NCBI GenBank assembly: GCA_025141015.1
Contig: CP081101.1
Location: 62,001-126,000 of the forward strand
Source: Rhodobacteraceae bacterium M382
GTDB taxonomy: Bacteria > Pseudomonadota > Alphaproteobacteria > Rhodobacterales > Rhodobacteraceae
Length of the DNA: 64,000 bases
Direction: 5' to 3'
Shown: positions 1-9,527 of the stretch, piece by piece
Numbering within the stretch: position 1 is the first letter of the stretch
Layout: each line of letters opens with the position of its first letter
Translations under genes and position numbers: made by a program
The notes under the pieces: generated by a model
Databases searched by the model: none
Seen by the model: only the letters and a program-made list of their open reading frames with translations
Told to the model about the DNA's origin: nothing

Positions 1-440
1 ATATCAGGGGCAGGGACATTGCGGCCCGGATGGATCAGATCGCGCCGGGCCAGCTCCTGGGTAAAGCGGCGGGTGATTTTTTCCAGCTCATCTTCGGTCC
101 ATGCGTTGGGATCAATTGCCAGCGCGCCTTTGGATCCGCCAAAGGGGACGTTCACCAGCGCACATTTCAGGCTCATAAGCGAGGCCAATGCTTCGACCTC
201 GTCCTGATCGGAGTCAGGTGCATAACGGATCCCGCCCTTGACCGGTTCGATATGCTCACTGTGGACCGACCGCCAGCCCTGAAAACTGTGAATACGCCCG
301 CGCAGCTTGACGCCGAAACGTACCGAATACGTCGAATTACATTGCGCGATCCGTTCTGCCAGACCTTCTGGCAATTCGAGATGTTCGGTCGCGGTTTCGA
401 TGAAGTGCTGAACGCTGGTCAGAAAGTCTTGTTGGCTCAT
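1..440 (-). CDS. Glu/Leu/Phe/Val dehydrogenase, N-terminal part (cut by window edge)
   Basis: Reading the minus strand from the ATG at 440 gives an open frame to the window edge, about 146 codons. It starts MSQQDFLTSV and contains KGGIRYAP and the family signature KCALVNVPFGGSKGAL, where the last Lys region forms the glutamate/amino-acid dehydrogenase active site. The family oxidatively deaminates amino acids, usually glutamate to 2-oxoglutarate plus ammonia, with NAD(P). The missing two thirds, including the nucleotide-binding domain, lie left of position 1. Substrate (Glu versus Leu/Val) cannot be decided from this piece; the Rhodobacteraceae homologues with this N terminus are usually called Glu dehydrogenase. 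The gene points away from the rest of the window. Confidence 0.88.
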   Translation of the reverse strand, partial: MSQQDFLTSVQHFIETATEHLELPEGLAERIAQCNSTYSVRFGVKLRGRIHSFQGWRSVHSEHIEPVKGGIRYAPDSDQDEVEALASLMSLKCALVNVPFGGSKGALAIDPNAWTEDELEKITRRFTQELARRDLIHPGRNVPAPD

Positions 441-1018
441 GGTCTTGTCCGATGTTTCCCCTGCCTCCTATCGCGAGGCCATGTCGCGACGGAAACGGCA
501 AACCGAGCCGGAAGTCCAATGCAGTTATTGCATGGGCCATGCACAGCGCATGGCACACATATCAGAACTGGCAATCTCCGTCGGGTTGCAGCCGTATTGG
601 CTGGGGACCACAGAGGTCGGATATGGCTACATCTGTATCAACGTCACCATTTTGTAAAAACGGACACCCGGCAATCAGCCAACGATCAGACTGCGGGGCG
701 TGGGCTTCGCAATATTGATCCATGATTTGATCTCTGGGCGGTCGGCTCTGGGTAGGGTTTTGATCTGACCCTTGCCAATCCCAGGGGTCAATCAGCGGGG
801 CGATGTGTTCAGGTGTTGCGGCGGGAAATGGTCTGCAAGATCAGCAGCGGATGTAGCTGGGGCCTTGTGCAGGAAATCGGAACCAGGACCAGGCAGCGGG
901 AAGGTCGTGCAAGGGTTGGTCTGATGTTGGATACCACCGCTGGAATTCGAATAGTAATATTCAACGAAACCCAATGTACTCTGAACCGGGTCGCGCTTAC
1001 GCGCTCCGAATGCATGTT
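441..1018. other. intergenic region between dehydrogenase and IclR gene
   Basis: About 580 bases with no convincing gene. It must hold the promoter of the minus-strand dehydrogenase. An interrupted inverted repeat TGACCC (766-771) / GGGTCA (785-790) is the only structure noticed. Short open frames here are antisense shadows without a ribosome site. Confidence 0.5.
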
Positions 1019-1816
1019 TCACGTCGGGTCGGTGTGCAATTTGGCCATTTTGTGGGCTGCGGTTTTGAGCGGGCTGAGGAAGGCCTTGATGTCGTCCAGG
1101 GTGCGGCGCTGGACGGGGGCGTGGGCCGACAGGGTGGCCAGCAATCGGTTCTGACCGTCCAGGATCGGCACCGCGATTGCCGCCATGCCGTTCATGAATT
1201 CTTCATCGTCGGTGGAATAACCTTGGGCGCGGGTCCGTGCGAGTTCGTCGATCAGCGCGTCGGGGTCGGTGATGGTGCGACCGGTCTGACGTTCCAGTGG
1301 TCGGGCCGACAGCACGCCGCGCAGCGTGGCCGGGCGCAGGGTGGACAGGTACATCTTGCCGCTGGCGGTACAATGGAACGGCACCTGGGTGCCGATGGGC
1401 AACTGGATGCGCAGGGGCCATTTGGTTTCGACCCGGTCCAGATAGGTCATGCCTTCGCGGTCGGGCGTGGCCAGATTGCAGGTTTCGCCGATTTCCTCGG
1501 CGACGGCCTTGAGAATGGCGAGCCGTGCGGTGCGCAGATGTTCGGAGGACATCGTATGTACCGCGAGCGCCCGCAGCCGTGGCCCCGGCCCATAGGACCG
1601 CCCGTCCAGGTCGCGTTGCAGGAACCCTTCGGCCTCGGCGGTTTGCAGCAGCCGGTGGATGGTCGGCTTGGGCAATCCCATGGTGCCGATCAGCTGACCG
1701 GGTTTGACGGCGGTGCCCAGGCGGGCGACCTCTTCGAGGAGCAGCAGAAGACGCAGATTGGTGGGAATCTGCGCCTCTTTTTCAGGGGTCGCATTGTCCA
1801 GGGTCGGGTCGGGCAT
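1019..1816 (-). CDS. IclR-family transcriptional regulator
   Basis: 265 residues, the usual length of the family. An N-terminal winged helix (about residues 18-80, with GLPKPTIHRLLQTAEAEGFL) precedes the IclR effector domain, which has the typical LATPDREGMTYLDRVET and PFHCTASGKMYLS stretches. IclR proteins bind small organic acids and switch catabolic or transport genes. Its ATG at 1816 lies just before the stop of a decayed TRAP permease on the same strand, so it was probably the last gene of a TRAP-transporter operon. It also sits next to the pob/pca cluster, where IclR members (PobR, PcaR, PcaU) are common, but that cluster has its own LysR regulator, so the present target is uncertain. 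Confidence 0.9.
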   Translation of the reverse strand: MPDPTLDNATPEKEAQIPTNLRLLLLLEEVARLGTAVKPGQLIGTMGLPKPTIHRLLQTAEAEGFLQRDLDGRSYGPGPRLRALAVHTMSSEHLRTARLAILKAVAEEIGETCNLATPDREGMTYLDRVETKWPLRIQLPIGTQVPFHCTASGKMYLSTLRPATLRGVLSARPLERQTGRTITDPDALIDELARTRAQGYSTDDEEFMNGMAAIAVPILDGQNRLLATLSAHAPVQRRTLDDIKAFLSPLKTAAHKMAKLHTDPT

Positions 1817-1826
1817 CGCATCACGT

Positions 1827-2048
1827 TCATCTGTTGGGCAACAGGATCAACGCGAGCTCCGGCACCAGCGATACCAGCACCCAAACGCCGATCAAGGCTG
1901 CAAGGTAGGGCACTGTATAGCGCAGCAGACGGAAGTAGGGAACGCCCGTCACACCCGATGCGACATAGAGGTTGAGACCATAGGGCGGCGTGATGAAGCC
2001 ACACAAATGGTGGAATGCGAAAGTCGCCGTGCCGACCTCGCCTTGAGA
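1827..2048 (-). pseudogene. C-terminal remnant of a TRAP transporter large permease (DctM-like)
   Basis: Minus-strand reading ending at the TGA at 1827-1829 gives about 70 residues of a DctM C terminus: EVGTATFAFHHLCGFITPPYG, then LNLYVASGVTGVPYFRLLR and a last hydrophobic helix ending ELALILLPNR. TPP(Y/V)GLNLYV is the hallmark near the end of TRAP large permeases. Upstream of about 2048 the similarity stops and there is no start codon, no remaining ~350 residues, and no DctP or DctQ gene; instead the unrelated BKACE gene ends at 2150. So this is the 3-prime stump of a deleted transporter operon. The 3-prime boundary is firm, the upstream boundary is approximate. Confidence 0.8.
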
Positions 2049-2149
2049 ACATCGGATTGTGTCGAGTTAGCGGGGTGGATGCGCGGTCGACACTACCTCT
2101 TGCACAGTCCCAGGGATCATCAGGCCAGGTCCCGCCTGCGGAACATGTA

Positions 2150-2983
2150 TCATCCGGGCTGTCGCAGCCCAAGAATGGTGCGCGCCTGTTGCCAGGTTGC
2201 CACGGGACGGTCATGTTTTTCGCACAAGGCGGCTGCCCGTGCCACAAGCGCCGCATTGGAGGGGGCCAGAGTGTTCCGGTCAAGCCGGATATTGTCCTCC
2301 AGCCCCGTGCGGGTATGCCCCCCTGCGGCAATGGCCCATTCGTTCACAAGAAGCTGATTTGGTCCAATCCCTGCGGCACACCATTCGGCATCTGGTGCGC
2401 GGTCCTGCATTGTTTTGACATAAAAATCGAACACCTGTTTGTCTGCAGGCATGGCATTTTTCACACCCATGACAAATTGCACATAGAGATTTCCGAACAA
2501 CCGGTGTTCACCATGCAGGCGGATCGCCTGGAGAATGTGAGAGAGATCAAAGGCTTCGATCTCTGGCGTTACCTGATAGTTGCGCATTTCCCCGGCCAGC
2601 CAGTCAACCAGATCCGGTGGGTTCTCATAGACACGCGTGGGAAAGTTGTTGGACCCCACCGAAAGCGAAGCCATGTCCGGGGCTAGCGGCAACATTCCGC
2701 CGCGGGTTTTGCCAGCACCAGATCGCCCACCGGTGGACAATTGAATTATCATGCCGGGGCAGTGTTTTTCGATGCCTTCCTTGAGCCGGGCAAAGCGCTC
2801 CGGGTCCGAAGACGGTGTTTCGTCATCATTGCGCACATGGCAATGGGCTATACTTGCCCCCGCCTCAAAGGCTGCATGGGTGCTTTCGATCTGTTCGGCA
2901 ACAGTGGTCGGAACCGCCGGGTTGTCAGCCTTGGTTGGCACGGACCCGGTGATCGCGACGCAGATGATACAGGGTTTGGTCAT
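2150..2983 (-). CDS. BKACE family (DUF849) beta-keto acid cleavage enzyme
   Basis: 277 residues of the BKACE/DUF849 family, Zn-dependent TIM-barrel enzymes that condense a beta-keto acid with acetyl-CoA to give acetoacetate and a shortened acyl-CoA. Seen: the metal-binding pair HCH (residues 47-49, in ASIAHCHVRNDD), the STGG stretch of the loop, and the conserved GGHTRTGLEDNIR near residue 225 with the third metal ligand Glu. The gene follows pcaG on the same strand with a short gap, so it is probably cotranscribed with pcaCHG. That suggests (inference) that the substrate is a ring-cleavage-derived keto acid such as 3-oxoadipate, which would yield succinyl-CoA and replace PcaIJ/PcaF. The family has many substrates, so the exact one is open. 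Confidence 0.9.
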   Translation of the reverse strand: MTKPCIICVAITGSVPTKADNPAVPTTVAEQIESTHAAFEAGASIAHCHVRNDDETPSSDPERFARLKEGIEKHCPGMIIQLSTGGRSGAGKTRGGMLPLAPDMASLSVGSNNFPTRVYENPPDLVDWLAGEMRNYQVTPEIEAFDLSHILQAIRLHGEHRLFGNLYVQFVMGVKNAMPADKQVFDFYVKTMQDRAPDAEWCAAGIGPNQLLVNEWAIAAGGHTRTGLEDNIRLDRNTLAPSNAALVARAAALCEKHDRPVATWQQARTILGLRQPG

Positions 2984-3037
2984 GGTTCAGCCCTTGTGCG
3001 GTGTGATCGTTCGGGAACACCGAGCGATCAATGGAAT

Positions 3038-3658
3038 TCAAATATCAAAGAAGACGGTCTCGTCCTGACCTTGCAACTGAATGTCGAAACGATACACCAC
3101 CTGATCGTTGCGTTCACTCCGTTTTGCGATCAACGTCGCACGCCGCCGTTCCCACTCGATTAGATTGATCACAGGATCCGCAGCGTTGGCTTCGGCTTCG
3201 TCCTCAAAATAAAGCCGTGTGTTAAGCCCGACATTAATACCGCGTGCAACAATCCACAGGTTGATATGAGGTGCCATCACGGTGCCTGACCGACCCGGAA
3301 CACAGCCTGGTTTGACTGTGTCAAAGCCCCATTCACCCGTGTCAAAGTCGGTGATGACCCGACCCCAACCGCGAAACCCATCTTCGACGTCTCCCGGATG
3401 TTCGGGGTGAGCATAGATACCGTCTGCGTTGGCTTGCCATGCTTCCAGCAACACGTCCTTGATCGGAGAACCGGTGCCATCAATCACCAGACCTTCGACG
3501 CGAATACGTTCACCTGTGGCGTTGGGGCCAGCAATGTCCCAGCCCAATTCCTGTTTGTATATGTCGAACCCGGCCGCCCCGGGCGCGAGCCCGATGTGGA
3601 CGTAGGGGCCCGCGGTCTGCGACGGGGTTTCTTTGAGATAATTGAGCGATTGTGGCAT
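3038..3658 (-). CDS. pcaG: protocatechuate 3,4-dioxygenase alpha subunit
   Basis: 206 residues, normal for PcaG. It shows ETPSQTAGPYVHIGL at the N terminus, the intradiol dioxygenase core (EAWQANADGIYAHPEH, FRGWGRVITDFDTGEWGFDT) and a C-terminal DETVFFDI tail. The alpha subunit lacks the iron ligands but lines the active site formed with PcaH. The enzyme opens protocatechuate between its two hydroxyl groups to 3-carboxy-cis,cis-muconate. It lies 63 bases downstream of pcaH on the same strand. Confidence 0.95.
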   Translation of the reverse strand: MPQSLNYLKETPSQTAGPYVHIGLAPGAAGFDIYKQELGWDIAGPNATGERIRVEGLVIDGTGSPIKDVLLEAWQANADGIYAHPEHPGDVEDGFRGWGRVITDFDTGEWGFDTVKPGCVPGRSGTVMAPHINLWIVARGINVGLNTRLYFEDEAEANAADPVINLIEWERRRATLIAKRSERNDQVVYRFDIQLQGQDETVFFDI

Positions 3659-3721
3659 TGTGTTCTCCTATTGACGCCTTTGCGAACCGGAAAACCGGTC
3701 CCCACTTTTCCTGATTGTGCC

Positions 3722-4450
3722 TCAGTTTCCTTCGAGGCGGTTTTCAAACAGGGTCGAGCGGCGGCCGCGCAATATGATGTCGAATTTATAAGCAATCGTG
3801 TCCAACGGGATGGTGGCGTTCAGGTCCAGACGTGCAATCAATTGTTCAATGGCATCCGGATCCGGGATCGTGTTGACGATCGGGCATTTGTGGATCAGGG
3901 GATCACCTTCAAAATAGAGTTGGGTGATCAGCCTCTGGGCAAACCCGGTTCCAAAAATTGACAGGTGAATATGCGCCGGACGCCAATTGTTGACCCAGTT
4001 TCGCCAAGGATAGGCACCGGGTTTGACGGTTCGGAAATAGTAATACCCGTCCTCATCCGTCATGGTTCGTCCGCAGCCGCCAAAGTTGGGATCAATCGGT
4101 GCCAGATAAGTGTCCTTCTTGTGCCGATAGCGTCCACCAGCGTTGGCCTGCCAAATTTCGACCAACGTATTGGGGACGGGGCGGGCGTTTTCGTCCAGAA
4201 CCCGACCGTGAACGAGGATGCGTTCGCCAATCGGGCTTTGGTCCGGTTGGGCGTAATTGCTGGTCAGGTCATTGTCGATCGGGTCGATGTCAGTGTGACC
4301 AAAGACCGGCCCGGTGATTTCGCTGGCTGAATTCTGAAGCGATATCAGGGCATATTGCGGTGACCGGGCGACGCTGGTTTTGTAATCACGGGTCAGGGCA
4401 GGGGCGTGCCATTCACGGTCCCGCTGGTAGAACTCTCCGGGTTTTTGCAT
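3722..4450 (-). CDS. pcaH: protocatechuate 3,4-dioxygenase beta subunit
   Basis: 242 residues, the iron-binding subunit. All four Fe(III) ligands are visible: Tyr108 (GGRYRHKK), Tyr147 (PGAYPWRN), His160 and His162 ([11 protein letters not shown]). The N-terminal PcaH domain precedes the intradiol dioxygenase fold. With PcaG it makes 3-carboxy-cis,cis-muconate from protocatechuate, the product of PobA encoded just upstream. The gene order pobA-pcaC-pcaH-pcaG on one strand shows a single 4-hydroxybenzoate operon. Confidence 0.97.
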   Translation of the reverse strand: MQKPGEFYQRDREWHAPALTRDYKTSVARSPQYALISLQNSASEITGPVFGHTDIDPIDNDLTSNYAQPDQSPIGERILVHGRVLDENARPVPNTLVEIWQANAGGRYRHKKDTYLAPIDPNFGGCGRTMTDEDGYYYFRTVKPGAYPWRNWVNNWRPAHIHLSIFGTGFAQRLITQLYFEGDPLIHKCPIVNTIPDPDAIEQLIARLDLNATIPLDTIAYKFDIILRGRRSTLFENRLEGN

Positions 4451-4491
4451 CTGTGGGATCTCCTCCTTGGTCTGGCGGCTTGCACGCTCAG

Positions 4492-4869
4492 TCAGTCCTG
4501 TTCCATCTCTGCATAAGCTTGCTTGGCCAGTTTCAATGCATGGTTGGCGCGCGGGACACCCGCGTAAATGGCAACATGCTGAAAGGCCTCCAAAACATCC
4601 TGCTTGCTGGCTCCGGTGCGTGCGGTAGCGCGGATATGCATTGGGATTTCGTCAAAATTCCCCAAGGCGGCCAACAGCGCCAGGGTCAACATCGAACGAT
4701 CCCGATCGCTGATCCCGTCGCTGGCCCAGACATTACCCCAGGCGGTTTCGGTAATCATGGTTTGGAACGGTTCGTCGAAATCCGACTTGCCAGCTTCGGC
4801 TCGGTTCACATGGGCCTCGCCCAGGATGTGCCTGCGGACTTTCATTCCTGTTTCAAAACGATCAGTCAT
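4492..4869 (-). CDS. pcaC: 4-carboxymuconolactone decarboxylase
   Basis: 125 residues from the ATG at 4869 ([13 protein letters not shown]); a longer frame exists to 4899 but the family starts at this Met. The carboxymuconolactone-decarboxylase fold is shown by [17 protein letters not shown] and the C-terminal [16 protein letters not shown] stretch. It decarboxylates gamma-carboxymuconolactone to 3-oxoadipate enol-lactone. The cluster contains no pcaB before this step and no pcaD after it, so those must be elsewhere or replaced. Confidence 0.95.
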   Translation of the reverse strand: MTDRFETGMKVRRHILGEAHVNRAEAGKSDFDEPFQTMITETAWGNVWASDGISDRDRSMLTLALLAALGNFDEIPMHIRATARTGASKQDVLEAFQHVAIYAGVPRANHALKLAKQAYAEMEQD

Positions 4870-4895
4870 CAATGGCTCCTTCACATAACGCGGGT

Positions 4896-6164
<1,269 letters not shown>

Positions 6165-7085
6165 ATGATAGATCGCCGGATCAAATTTCGACATATACAG
6201 TGTTTTATCGAAATTTGCCGTGAGCATAGCTTTAAGCTGGCTGCGGAAAAACTGTTCCTGACACAGCCCGCAATTTCCAAGACCCTCAAAGAACTGGAGG
6301 AGATCATGGGGTCCACCCTGCTGACCCGCAGCCGATCAGGGGTGACGCTGACCCGACAGGGTGAAGTGTTCCTGCATTTTGCCGAAATGTCATTGGCGGC
6401 CTTGCAGCAGGGGTTGAGCGGTGTTGAACAGGTGGGTGCGCAAGGCAAGACACGGTTGTCTGTGGGGGCCTTGCCCTCTGTTGCGGCCCGGTTGATGCCG
6501 GATGTCGCCGCCGAATTTGCTGATCTGGCACCGGGATCCAGCCTGCGGATCATGGATGGGCCGCATGGGTATCTAATGGAGCGGTTGCGGGTCGGGGATC
6601 TGGATCTGGTCATCGGGCGATTGGGGCGACCTGACACCATGCAGGGCGTTTCCTTTACACAGCTATACGAAGAGCGTGTCGAATTCGTGGTGCGGGCAGG
6701 ACACCCATTGTTGCAGGCCCCCGACATTCAACGCATTGGCGACTGGCAGGTGATCTATCCGTCCGAAGGATCGGCCATTCGTCCGCTGGTGGACCGATTT
6801 TTGATCGCACATGGGGTTGGGGGCATCGACAATCGGTTGGAAACCGTATCGGGTGCGTTCGGGCGCGTCTTTACCCGCCGGTCGGATGCGATCTGGATTA
6901 TTTCAGCGGGGGTCGTTGCCAACGAGATTTCAGACGGACATCTGGTGGCGCTGCCCTTTGATACAGGGATCACACGAGGTCCCGTCGGGTTGATGCAACG
7001 CCCGGATGAAACACCGGCCCCACAGGCGCGGGTGTTCGGGCTGGCGGTCAATTCGGTGTTGCAGCGGCTGGGGCTGACACAGTAA
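6165..7085 (+). CDS. pcaQ: LysR-family pca operon regulator PcaQ
   Basis: 306 residues. The winged helix-turn-helix at residues about 5-65 (KLAAEKLFLTQPAISKTLK) is followed by a LysR substrate-binding domain. The opening MIDRRIKFRHIQCFIEICRE is typical of PcaQ/GbpR-like regulators, which in relatives activate pca genes in response to 3-carboxy-muconate type intermediates. The divergent placement from pobA-pcaCHG supports the assignment. Co-inducer specificity is inferred, not visible. Confidence 0.9.
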   Translation: MIDRRIKFRHIQCFIEICREHSFKLAAEKLFLTQPAISKTLKELEEIMGSTLLTRSRSGVTLTRQGEVFLHFAEMSLAALQQGLSGVEQVGAQGKTRLSVGALPSVAARLMPDVAAEFADLAPGSSLRIMDGPHGYLMERLRVGDLDLVIGRLGRPDTMQGVSFTQLYEERVEFVVRAGHPLLQAPDIQRIGDWQVIYPSEGSAIRPLVDRFLIAHGVGGIDNRLETVSGAFGRVFTRRSDAIWIISAGVVANEISDGHLVALPFDTGITRGPVGLMQRPDETPAPQARVFGLAVNSVLQRLGLTQ

Positions 7086-7130
7086 TGCGATATAGCTTTC
7101 ATTCGCCGTCCAGTTTGCCAAAATAGCCAG

Positions 7131-8156
7131 ATGCAAAACGCGACTGACAATCGAACTGACAAAACCGTCAAGATTCTGGTTCTCGTGACGCCCAGCTTTA
7201 ACATGGCTGCAACCGTTGGATTCCTGGACCCGTTCCGAGCCGCCAATTATTTGGACGGACGGTCCCATTTTCAATGGCAGCTCGTCTCGCCAACCGGGGG
7301 CGCATGTCTGGCCAGCAACGGTATGAGCATGGATACCGTGGCGCTGTCCATGGTACAGGAGACGCGTTACGATATTGTCATCGTGTCAAGCAGCTGGGCA
7401 CCAGAGACGCATAAATCGGCTCCGTTGAATGCGGCGCTTTGGCGATGGGCTCGCCAGGGCAGCACCATCGGGGCGATTGACACCGGAGCCTTTATCCTGG
7501 CCGAGGCGGGATTGCTGAAACACCGTCGTGCGACGGTGCATTACGAACATATCGATGCGATGATTGAACTGTTTCCCGATGTGGGAACCAGCGAAGAACT
7601 GTTTGTGTTCGACGGCAACAGGATCACCTGCTGCGGCGGGGGGGCTGTGGTGGATTTTGCCCTGCACATCATACGGGGCACCCATGGCGACGAGCTGGCC
7701 AATGCGGCAGCACGTTACCTGTTTCACCAGACTGTCCGCCCGGTCGGAGCGTTACAGAATCCGGGGTTGGCCGAACCGATAGGACAGCTGGCACCTGGCG
7801 TTGTGAAACGTGCCATTGCAGTCATGGAACAGAACCTGGAAGCCCCGCTTAGCATTCCGGAAATCTGTGCCGCCGTCGGGATTTCACAGCGCCAGCTGAA
7901 TCGGCAATTCACCACCTACGTCAAAAAAACGCCAATGCTGTATTACAGGGACATCCGGCTTGATCGCGCACGTGGGCTGGTGACCCAAACCGAAATTCCG
8001 CTTGCCGAAGTGGCGGTCGCGTCGGGGTTTTCCAGCCAGGTACATTTCAGCCGAGCCTATCGTCAGCGGTTTGGGCTGGCCCCGCGCTCTGATCGAGTCG
8101 AAGGGCGGGTTCCATTTGAATTTCGGGCCTGGCCGATGCATCGAAAGACAGATTAG
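7131..8156 (+). CDS. GlxA-type AraC regulator with DJ-1/PfpI domain
   Basis: 341 residues with two domains: an N-terminal class I amidotransferase-like (DJ-1/PfpI) domain, residues about 12-195, with DIVIVSS and IGAIDTGAFILAEAGLL (Thr in place of the catalytic Cys), and a C-terminal AraC double helix-turn-helix, residues about 225-325 (SIPEICAAVGISQRQLNRQF and AEVAVASGFSSQVHFSRAYR). This architecture includes the regulators of quaternary-ammonium catabolism (GbdR, CdhR) and of arginine use. It stands immediately upstream of a Rieske oxygenase of the quaternary-amine type, which makes it the likely activator of that operon. Confidence 0.9.
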   Translation: MQNATDNRTDKTVKILVLVTPSFNMAATVGFLDPFRAANYLDGRSHFQWQLVSPTGGACLASNGMSMDTVALSMVQETRYDIVIVSSSWAPETHKSAPLNAALWRWARQGSTIGAIDTGAFILAEAGLLKHRRATVHYEHIDAMIELFPDVGTSEELFVFDGNRITCCGGGAVVDFALHIIRGTHGDELANAAARYLFHQTVRPVGALQNPGLAEPIGQLAPGVVKRAIAVMEQNLEAPLSIPEICAAVGISQRQLNRQFTTYVKKTPMLYYRDIRLDRARGLVTQTEIPLAEVAVASGFSSQVHFSRAYRQRFGLAPRSDRVEGRVPFEFRAWPMHRKTD

Positions 8157-8285
8157 CCGAAAGCTGGCCGATTTTGTATAAAACGTGGCGAACTGCGCAC
8201 AGAAACTGAACAGGAAAAGCCCAATTCTGATACATAAGCCGGATCGCCCGGCCTGCTCATCAACCAATTTCGGAGGAGGCTTGTT

Positions 8286-9425
8286 ATGACGGAGCTGCCC
8301 AGCACCCAGCAATTCGCAGAGATTTCCCGCGGCTATGATGAAAATGCGTCTCGATCATTTTCTCTGCGTGCACAGGCCTATACCGATCCGGCCTGGTATC
8401 AGGTGGACCTGCGTGAAATCATCGCCAAAACATGGCAATGGGTGTGCCACTTCGAAAAGGTTCGCGTCCCTGGTAGCTACACCACCATCGAAATTGCCGG
8501 CCAGCCGATTGCCGTGGTTCGTGGACGTGATGGGGCATTGAGAGCGTTTTACAACGTCTGCAAACACCGGGCCCACGAACTCTTGTCTGGCGAAGGGGAA
8601 ACAACCCGGATCATGTGCCCGTATCATGCCTGGGTTTACAAACTGGACGGCCAATTGGTGCGTGCGCCCCATACCGAAAACCTGGAGGGGTTCGACGCCG
8701 GTGAGATCTGCCTGGATGAGGTCAAGGTCGAGGAATTCTGTGGGTTTGTTTATGTGAACCTCGATCAGAATGCTCGGTCCCTTTCGGACATGTCAGGTGA
8801 TCTTGAAACTGAAATTCGCCATTGGGCACCAGACATTGATGGCCTGACATTTGCGCATCGATTGACCTATGACATCAAATCCAACTGGAAGAATGTCGTC
8901 GATAACTTTCTGGAATGTTATCACTGCCCCACAGCGCACAAGGATTTCTGTGACCTGGTCGATATGGACACCTACAAGGTGACAACCCATGGGATTTATT
9001 CCAGTCACATGGCAGATGCGGGCAATACACCCAACAGCGCCTATGACGTTTCCAATGCCACAGTGAAAACACACGCCGTTTGGTGGCTTTGGCCGAATAC
9101 GTGCATCATGCGATATCCGGGGCGGTCTTCGATGATTATCCTGAATATCATTCCGGCAGGCCCCGACCGGACGCTGGAGACATATGATTTCTTTCTTGAG
9201 GACAAAACTCCGAACGAGGCCGAGCTGGATTCGATCCGGTATCTGGATGAGGTTTTGCAGGTCGAAGACATCAACATCGTTGAAAGCGTGCAAAAGGGCA
9301 TGAACACACCTGCGTTCGACAGAGGCCGCATTGTCAACGATCCTGGCGGGTCCGGTATGTCGGAACATGCGGTGCATCATTTCCACGGTCTGGTTCTAGA
9401 TGCCTATAAACGGGCCGCTGGATGA
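8286..9425 (+). CDS. Rieske non-heme iron oxygenase, quaternary-amine (CntA/GbcA-like) group
   Basis: 379 residues, preceded by a strong GGAGGAGG ribosome site. The [2Fe-2S] Rieske ligands are Cys92/His94 (CKHRAHEL) and Cys111/His114 (CPYHAW). The mononuclear iron ligands are His213 and His218 (ECYHCPTAH) and probably Asp328 (VEDIN). The residue that bridges the two metal centres is Glu210 where most ring-hydroxylating oxygenases have Asp; this Glu is known from carnitine monooxygenase CntA and its relatives. The likely reaction is oxidative C-N bond cleavage or demethylation of a quaternary or tertiary amine rather than aromatic dihydroxylation. No reductase partner gene is in the window. 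Confidence 0.9.
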   Translation: MTELPSTQQFAEISRGYDENASRSFSLRAQAYTDPAWYQVDLREIIAKTWQWVCHFEKVRVPGSYTTIEIAGQPIAVVRGRDGALRAFYNVCKHRAHELLSGEGETTRIMCPYHAWVYKLDGQLVRAPHTENLEGFDAGEICLDEVKVEEFCGFVYVNLDQNARSLSDMSGDLETEIRHWAPDIDGLTFAHRLTYDIKSNWKNVVDNFLECYHCPTAHKDFCDLVDMDTYKVTTHGIYSSHMADAGNTPNSAYDVSNATVKTHAVWWLWPNTCIMRYPGRSSMIILNIIPAGPDRTLETYDFFLEDKTPNEAELDSIRYLDEVLQVEDINIVESVQKGMNTPAFDRGRIVNDPGGSGMSEHAVHHFHGLVLDAYKRAAG

Positions 9426-9527
9426 TGTCCCCCTGTCCGTCTGGTTCGCCGCGGACAAAGCCGATGTTGTACGAGCCACCGCCGCAGGGTGGTGACCTCA
9501 TCACATTGGTTCAACAGGGAGAAAAAA

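Noticed and set aside
30-725. Plus-strand frame of 231 codons at the left edge
   Set aside because: It is antisense to the partial Glu/Leu-type dehydrogenase gene, which shows real family motifs on the minus strand.
974-1975. Plus-strand frame of 333 codons
   Set aside because: Lies antisense to the IclR gene; its translation has no domain and typical antisense composition (Gly/Gln/Arg-rich).
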